Origin: a virus
IMG/VR virus record: IMGVR_UViG_3300022752_000167
Location: 1-39,649 of that record
Length of the DNA: 39,649 nt
Reading direction: 5' to 3' (one strand)
Both the position numbers and the translations under genes were made by a program. The notes beneath the pieces were generated by a model, which saw only the letters and a list, made by a program, of their open reading frames with translations, searched no databases and was not told where the DNA came from. Positions 34,915-39,649 of this stretch are shown here, in pieces. The first letter of the stretch is position 1; each line of letters opens with the position of its first letter.

Positions 34915-35630
34915 ATTTAAAATTATTACAAACAATTATAACCAGAACTAGCCAATATAGAGATGCTAATGAAATCTTTATGGAAGGCCGGGATTATACC
35001 TGTGCAAATCCAGAAGCTATTTTTCATGGATCTCCTAGAACTATTCAAGAATGTGAACAAAGATTTTTTCAGGGTTATACTGGAATTACACTAAAACCAT
35101 CGGAATGTGAACCCACGGAATGCTGTTTACAAGAAGCATTTCAGGATATAAAATTATGTAATCAGATAGAATCGCAATTAGGCGGTGAATATCTTGGGTG
35201 TTTATTAATAGATCCGAATGCTCCATATTCTTGCGACTGTCCTAAATCTGGAAAAGAATTTGATAAATTATTGAATGTTGCTTTTAAGAATTCAACATTT
35301 TGGAATACAGATCCTGTAAGTCCTTTATACAGAAAAGCCTTATTGTCTCTGATGAATGCAATAAAGGTAGATATAAAAGTAGCTGGATCGTTTAATGTTT
35401 CTCCTGGTGATATAGTAACCATTTATGACCAAGTTAACCCCAAATATCAAACCAACTATGGAAAATTAAATGGTAGATGGTTAGTATTGTCCATTAAACA
35501 CAATATTTTCAAAGATAGACATCATGAAATGGTCTTAACATTATCTAGATTTGGCAGTGCAATTGATGGCGATATATTTGAAGATGTCACATATTCAGAT
35601 ACAGATTCATTAGAAAGGATTCAGAGATGA
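34908..35630 (+). CDS. Hub-associated protein with gpD-like C-terminal barrel
   Basis: A 240-residue protein. The first ~110 residues are cysteine-rich (CEPTECCLQEAFQDIKLC, CLLIDPNAPYSCDCPKSG). The C-terminal ~90 residues have the last barrel of tail-hub proteins: VAGSFNVSPGDIVTIYDQV, then LNGRWLVLSIKHNIFKDRHH, EMVLTLSRFG. It therefore looks as if hub functions are split over two genes, this one carrying the terminal barrel. The ATG at 34908 overlaps the stop of the 32767 gene. The alternative TTG at 34899 is less likely. Confidence 0.6.
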   Translation: MLDLKLLQTIITRTSQYRDANEIFMEGRDYTCANPEAIFHGSPRTIQECEQRFFQGYTGITLKPSECEPTECCLQEAFQDIKLCNQIESQLGGEYLGCLLIDPNAPYSCDCPKSGKEFDKLLNVAFKNSTFWNTDPVSPLYRKALLSLMNAIKVDIKVAGSFNVSPGDIVTIYDQVNPKYQTNYGKLNGRWLVLSIKHNIFKDRHHEMVLTLSRFGSAIDGDIFEDVTYSDTDSLERIQR

Positions 35631-36004
35631 GTTTAAAAGATTTAAGCGTATATTTTAAAACCGATTCAAAAAATGATATTGCAAAAATAACAAAAACTGC
35701 ATTTACGAATCAACAAATTAAAATAATCTGTTTAGCCAAACAAGGCGATAATAGATTTGTTTCTACTCCTTTTTCGATAGATGAATTAAAGTTTAACAAA
35801 AATACGATGAAGGAGTTTGTAATTCTTGCTGATCTTAATTCTTTAGTTGCGTATAAAGCAAAAGGTATTAAAAGTATAGAATTTTCTTTGGATAAAACAA
35901 ATATCTTTAACAAAAATTTGAACATCATTGCGACATATACAGTATCAGATGAAGATGCAAATACCTTAATCTCATCAACTTATAAATTTATAGTTCAAAA
36001 ATAA
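35627..36004 (+). CDS. Small protein of the baseplate operon, unknown
   Basis: A 125-residue beta-rich protein (LSVYFKTDSKNDIAKITKTA, FVILADLNSLVAYKAKGIKS, LNIIATYTVSDEDANTLISS). It lacks the motifs of gp25, which one might expect here. No family is recognised. It overlaps the preceding stop by four bases (ATGA-type), and about 30 bases separate it from the gp6-like gene, which has its own late-like box. Confidence 0.6.
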   Translation: MSLKDLSVYFKTDSKNDIAKITKTAFTNQQIKIICLAKQGDNRFVSTPFSIDELKFNKNTMKEFVILADLNSLVAYKAKGIKSIEFSLDKTNIFNKNLNIIATYTVSDEDANTLISSTYKFIVQK

Positions 36005-36020
36005 CATTAAGTTTTTAAAC

Positions 36021-36028
36021 CCTAAATA
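36021..36028 (+). promoter_or_regulatory. Late-promoter-like box before gene 6
   Basis: CCTAAATA (six of eight matches to TATAAATA), then TTTCC and the ATG at 36034. It lies in the only gap of the baseplate operon. Confidence 0.4.
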
Positions 36029-36033
36029 TTTCC

Positions 36034-37758
36034 ATGACCCAGCCAATTAACTTAGTTGATTTAGATTACGATACTCTAAAGGCAAATCTTGTTACCTATT
36101 TGAAATCAACTGATGTTGGTAAGCAGTTTGATCTCGATAGCCCAAATACAGCTATCGATATGGTTAATGGGTTATTTACTTATAATACTCTAATTTGGCT
36201 GCACTATCTTCACATTTTAAATAATGAATCATTTATTTCAAGTGCTAAAAATGTAGAATCTGTATCCAAATTATTACAAATTACTGGGTTTACCCCTCCT
36301 ACCAAAAAATCGTCTTTGGCTTTAGTGACATTTACAAAAACAAATTCCAATCTTGCTCAAATAGACCGATTTGCTAGTATGAGGGCTAGAAATACTAATA
36401 ATAATCTTATTAATTTTTACTATATTGGCCCAAGAACCACAATTGACACATCCAGTACATTTGAATTTTATGCTGGAACAAAATTAATAAAAGAAAATGT
36501 TATCGATGTGGATTTGGAAAACCAAGAATATCAAATTCCAGATAAAGATGTAGATATAAGAACAGTTTTGATTTCAGTAAATGGAACCTATTGGGCAAAT
36601 TATACAAATGAACCTATTGTGGGTACAACTGAAGATTCTGAAATATTCTTCTTAGTCAAAAAGGGAGATTATTACTATGTTAAATTTGGTAAAAATCTTC
36701 AATCCGAAGATATTAATAGTATAGGAAAATCTATAATCAGCACAGACGCAGTAACCGTTTCGTATGTTGTTGCGTCTGGACAACAAGGAAATGGAGTTAT
36801 ATTCAATTCTATTTCTCAATTTTCAACAAATAATGCTTTAACAATTCCTGCTGCAACTGTATCTTCAACTACCTCTTCAGGGGGATTTGATGCCCCGGAT
36901 ATTAATTATCTAAAATATCTTGGTCCTCGCTACTACGGATATTCATCTTTAGTAACAAAAAGCGACTATGAGGCTGCTATTGCTGCATCTGGATATGTTC
37001 CTGATGAAACAACTATAGGAAATCAAATAGCAGTTTTTGATGGCCAAGATTACAATGGCGTATATGGAAAAATTTATTATTCTATAATTGGTCTTGGAGC
37101 AAGTTCTTCTCAGGTTACTTCACTAAGCACTAAACTATCTGCCAAATCTATAGTTGGTCTTGGAATAGAATATCTTGAAAGTGATGATTTTACTGGAAAG
37201 CTTACACTAGCTATAACATATGATTCACGAAAAACTAACAAAACAGCATCCCAATTAAGATCTGAATTGATAGTAGGAATCAATAATTCCTATGGAAATA
37301 ATAAATTCAATCATAATATTTCAAAATCAGATCTTATAACTCTAGTTACCGATTACGATCCCGGTCTTTCAATTGCAGATAGTAATATTTCTTTCGTATT
37401 CGATAAGGTAATAGATCTTGATGTTTCGCGGAATATTCGTTTTTATCATGCCATAAGCAATTTTACAACTAGTCTTGTGACCACAAATCTTTCCACAAGC
37501 CAAGTAAAATTTAATAATACAACAACTAATGTTTCTGAGCTGAATGGATACAAATATATTGCTGCTTATCTTTCAAACGGTACTTTAGTCAATTCTAAGG
37601 TAGGTGTGTTTAATCCCACAACCGGACATATTCTCTTCTATGATAATGTAGATCCAAGTTCTACATTTACAATTTCAATCACCGCAAATGCTACATCCAT
37701 AGTTCCACAAAATAATATGGCAGTAGAATATGAAGTAGATACACTAACCGTAACATGA
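36034..37758 (+). CDS. 6: gp6-like baseplate wedge protein (GpJ family)
   Basis: A 574-residue protein (T4 gp6 is 660). The N-terminus has the gp6/GpJ pattern LDYDTLKANLVTYLKSTDVG, then DSPNTAIDMVNGLFTYNTLI and WLHYLHILNNESFISSAKN. The middle has strand-rich sequence with YVKFGKNL and VASGQQGNG, then the conserved GGFDAPDINYLKYLGPRYYG and VTKSDYEAAIAAS. gp6 dimers form the ring that holds the baseplate wedges together and drive the change of baseplate shape. It has no Shine-Dalgarno sequence but a late-like box five bases before its ATG. Its stop overlaps the next start. Confidence 0.85.
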   Translation: MTQPINLVDLDYDTLKANLVTYLKSTDVGKQFDLDSPNTAIDMVNGLFTYNTLIWLHYLHILNNESFISSAKNVESVSKLLQITGFTPPTKKSSLALVTFTKTNSNLAQIDRFASMRARNTNNNLINFYYIGPRTTIDTSSTFEFYAGTKLIKENVIDVDLENQEYQIPDKDVDIRTVLISVNGTYWANYTNEPIVGTTEDSEIFFLVKKGDYYYVKFGKNLQSEDINSIGKSIISTDAVTVSYVVASGQQGNGVIFNSISQFSTNNALTIPAATVSSTTSSGGFDAPDINYLKYLGPRYYGYSSLVTKSDYEAAIAASGYVPDETTIGNQIAVFDGQDYNGVYGKIYYSIIGLGASSSQVTSLSTKLSAKSIVGLGIEYLESDDFTGKLTLAITYDSRKTNKTASQLRSELIVGINNSYGNNKFNHNISKSDLITLVTDYDPGLSIADSNISFVFDKVIDLDVSRNIRFYHAISNFTTSLVTTNLSTSQVKFNNTTTNVSELNGYKYIAAYLSNGTLVNSKVGVFNPTTGHILFYDNVDPSSTFTISITANATSIVPQNNMAVEYEVDTLTVT

Positions 37759-38516
37759 TTTTCTTTTTTACTAATCCAAATCTCGGAGCAACCGCTAATA
37801 TTACCGAATATAATACGGAGGCGGGATGTGAATATGCACTGGGCGTATTGGCTTCTCAATATGATTTGGCCACAATTGCTTCTACCGATAGAAAATTTTT
37901 CTATTCAGTAGAACACCAATTTCCTTCTTGGTTAGTAAAAGAATCAAAAACCGATTCTGATATTAAAATTATTGAATTGATTCAAAGATATTACGATTGG
38001 GTTTTTTCCACTAGTGGTCTTGATTTATATCCAAATTACGAAGATATTCAAAATATCTTTTACACAAATTTTTCCTCAATCAAAGAAACTTATAAGTCAT
38101 TATTTGCAGACTTCGATTTCGATGATTTTGGAGAAGATTATGACAAAGAGCTTAGAGAATTCTTAATTTCTAACAAGAAAAGATTTATAGTAAATAAAGG
38201 AAATCAAGATTCTTTTAAATATTTTATTCAAACATTCTTTGATTCGGTTCTTGACGATTATAGCATCACTTTTGGTGTTAATGACACAATGGTATTGAAT
38301 CAAGGAACTTTAAATAGCGATTATTTAACAGAAGGAAGAAATAGGCAGGAATTTGCCATTATTCTGACCGCTTATATTCCAGAAAAATATCAAGACGATT
38401 TCATTTCCCTCATGAAACCAATCGGTTTTAGATTTGACCTTATTAAGGGACAAAAGAGTTCTGTTACTAGTATCAATGCTGCCGAGACATTTAGACCTAG
38501 TACATTCGTACTATAA
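37755..38516 (+). CDS. Baseplate wedge-region protein between gp6 and gp8
   Basis: A 253-residue protein in the position T4 uses for gp7, but far shorter than gp7 (about 1030). It is helical and acidic: WLVKESKTDSDIKIIELIQR, YYDWVFSTSG, then DFDFDDFGEDYDKELREF. It has a motif common in T4-like wedge proteins, VNKGNQDSFKYFIQTFFDSV (a K-G-x-x-x-S-x-x-x-F-x-x-x-F-F/Y step), and ends in beta-rich sequence. The homology to any T4 protein is uncertain. It overlaps gp6 by four bases. Its stop codon lies within the late box of the next gene. Confidence 0.65.
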   Translation: MIFFFTNPNLGATANITEYNTEAGCEYALGVLASQYDLATIASTDRKFFYSVEHQFPSWLVKESKTDSDIKIIELIQRYYDWVFSTSGLDLYPNYEDIQNIFYTNFSSIKETYKSLFADFDFDDFGEDYDKELREFLISNKKRFIVNKGNQDSFKYFIQTFFDSVLDDYSITFGVNDTMVLNQGTLNSDYLTEGRNRQEFAIILTAYIPEKYQDDFISLMKPIGFRFDLIKGQKSSVTSINAAETFRPSTFVL

Positions 38517-38519
38517 ATA
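38512..38519 (+). promoter_or_regulatory. T4-type late promoter box
   Basis: Exact TATAAATA overlapping the stop codon of the preceding gene, followed by AAGT and the ATG at 38524. Confidence 0.65.
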
Positions 38520-38523
38520 AAGT

Positions 38524-39649
38524 ATGCCAATTGACTCGTCCAATAGATATTCAGAAGCTATAAGTAATTTTTTGAGCGATTCTTTGTATTGGGATTACTA
38601 CGCTGGTTTTGGCGTTGTTGAAGTTGGATATGCTGATAAAAGCACCAGAGTAGCGAAGGATGTAGCCAACTCCTCTAGTTTTATAAAAAGAGTTCCTTTA
38701 GATAATATTTCTGCCGTTTTTACCAGAAACGATTGGGCGCAAGCAAAAACCTTCAAAGTTTTTGATTATACAGATCCAAATATAACAAATAGTTTGTGCT
38801 TTAATAGCACCACAAAAGAACTATTTTTATGTGTAGGTGATACAAATTTCAATAAGCTTTCTACCAGAAACAATTCTGCACCGAGCAAATTTGCCCCTAG
38901 TGGAGCAGACGGTTCTATAATTGAAATGGGTGATGGGTATAGTTGGCTAAAGATCAATTATGATCCAGAACCTATATCGTCTAATTACATAAAAATTACT
39001 GGTGTAGAATCTCTTGTAAATTTCAAGGGAGTTACATTAGACGCTACTGGTCCAACTGGTGGTGGTCCAACCGGATTGACTTATGGAACTTGCTGCCTCT
39101 ATGCAATTGAACCCTGGATTGAGCCTATAACAGGCCATTCCTATGCAGCAGGAGATATTGTAGCATCCTATAAAGTTCCAAATCGTTGGACTTGTGGTTA
39201 TTTGGCGAATCAATTAAACTTTGAAGGGGTCTTTTTACCCTCAATAACTGCTACCGAATATGGCGGCTTCTTCAATATTTCTGGAGTTTCTGGTTGTACT
39301 CCATGCGGAGCAACATATTCAACTGTCACGCCATTGAGTATTTTTACTTCTGGTGGTTCTGGCGGATATACCGCAGGAAACATTTATAGAAAAAATACCG
39401 ATATCTTAACTGCTATTCCTTCTGGTTGTATATTGAGCATAATGTTCAATGACGAAGAAGATGTTACCTATTATTCTGACATAGAAAATCCAAGAATCAA
39501 TCTTGATACTGATGGAACTATAGGTTCTTGCGAAGCATATCTAAAAACAGAATTTGTCGGTGGTATCAATCGTTTCAAAGTAATTGGAGCTTATTTAACA
39601 GGTCAATTGACTTCAAGCAATTGCACTTATGTAGAAGCTCCTTCATTGG
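38524..39649 (+). CDS. 8: gp8-like baseplate wedge protein, cut by the window end
   Basis: The frame is open to the last base (375 codons seen). The N-terminal part has the layout of T4 gp8-type wedge proteins: DSLYWDYYAGFGVVEV, VFTRNDWAQAKTFKVFDYTD, LFLCVGDTNF with S-x-P, then the conserved EMGDGYSWLKINYDPEP. A Gly-rich, cysteine-containing middle (YGTCCLYAIEPW, SGCTPCGATYST) follows. gp8 links the peripheral wedge parts to gp6. Gene order 6-(7)-8 agrees with T4. The late box overlapping the previous stop suggests separate late expression. Confidence 0.7.
   Translation, partial: MPIDSSNRYSEAISNFLSDSLYWDYYAGFGVVEVGYADKSTRVAKDVANSSSFIKRVPLDNISAVFTRNDWAQAKTFKVFDYTDPNITNSLCFNSTTKELFLCVGDTNFNKLSTRNNSAPSKFAPSGADGSIIEMGDGYSWLKINYDPEPISSNYIKITGVESLVNFKGVTLDATGPTGGGPTGLTYGTCCLYAIEPWIEPITGHSYAAGDIVASYKVPNRWTCGYLANQLNFEGVFLPSITATEYGGFFNISGVSGCTPCGATYSTVTPLSIFTSGGSGGYTAGNIYRKNTDILTAIPSGCILSIMFNDEEDVTYYSDIENPRINLDTDGTIGSCEAYLKTEFVGGINRFKVIGAYLTGQLTSSNCTYVEAPSL

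Noticed and set aside
1-39649. CRISPR array, retron, diversity-generating retroelement or insertion sequence
   Set aside because: No regular spaced repeats, reverse transcriptase, transposase or terminal inverted repeats were found on either strand. The HNH genes are the only mobile-type elements seen.

Overview
The window is part of the genome of a large, contractile-tailed, T4-like bacteriophage (Caudoviricetes). The evidence is a set of T4-type proteins in a partly T4-like order: a gp33-type late-transcription coactivator directly before a gp32 single-stranded DNA-binding protein; a gp26-type hub protein; a gp19-fold tube protein; a gp4-type head-completion nuclease; and gp48-, gp53-, gp27-, gp6- and gp8-like baseplate proteins. 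Phage tRNAs, free-standing HNH nucleases and TATAAATA late-promoter boxes fit the same picture. A YY..xxHxGMGG cupredoxin-like motif in a tail or fibre protein is of a kind common in aquatic phages. The host cannot be named from the sequence. There is no integrase, repressor or CRISPR array.

Layout. 1-2750 is a strongly GC-rich island of five small genes, four of them on the minus strand, with GC-rich terminators, a repeated long palindrome and repeated UUCG-capped hairpins. 2720-3015 holds a promoter-to-terminator unit that may be a small RNA or a 41-residue membrane peptide. 3021-7579 is a cluster of small proteins, most carrying an N-terminal capsid-targeting-like tag (MLSFxQFLxE or LNE/A) of the kind the T4 prohead protease removes. 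It includes a DUF6321-like basic protein, a multi-site LNE protein with a nested gene, and a GP88-family protein. 7582-18885 carries an RCC1-repeat protein, a membrane-anchored lysozyme-like protein and a late operon ending in two large structural-looking proteins, one with about 80 cysteines. 18870-23771 is a less AT-rich block driven by strong sigma70-like promoters: GMP reductase, conserved phage proteins, five tRNAs plus a tRNA fragment, two paralogous HNH nucleases, a deaminase-like protein and a structured RNA. 23827-27513 holds small virion proteins, a tagged nucleotidyltransferase and two beta-rich tail or fibre proteins. 27552-28719 is gp33-gp32. 28728-31261 (minus) is the gp26 / small chaperone / tube / gp4 operon. 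31285 to the end is the baseplate operon, with the gp8-like gene cut by the window edge.

How it works together. Two promoter classes are visible. Sigma70-like promoters (TTGACT/A, 16-17 bases, often TGG, then TAYACT) serve tRNAs and replication or metabolic genes. TATAAATA-type late boxes serve virion genes, which matches the presence of gp33. In both the late class and the GC-rich island, the -10 box usually ends 4-6 bases before the start codon. Transcripts would then begin at, or within a base or two of, the ATG, so much of this phage may use leaderless mRNAs. The most interesting system is the set of predicted capsid-packaged proteins: diverse cargo (DUF6321, GP88, nucleotidyltransferase, multi-LNE protein) attached to one short tag and driven by late boxes, including one internal late box that would produce a nested tagged protein.
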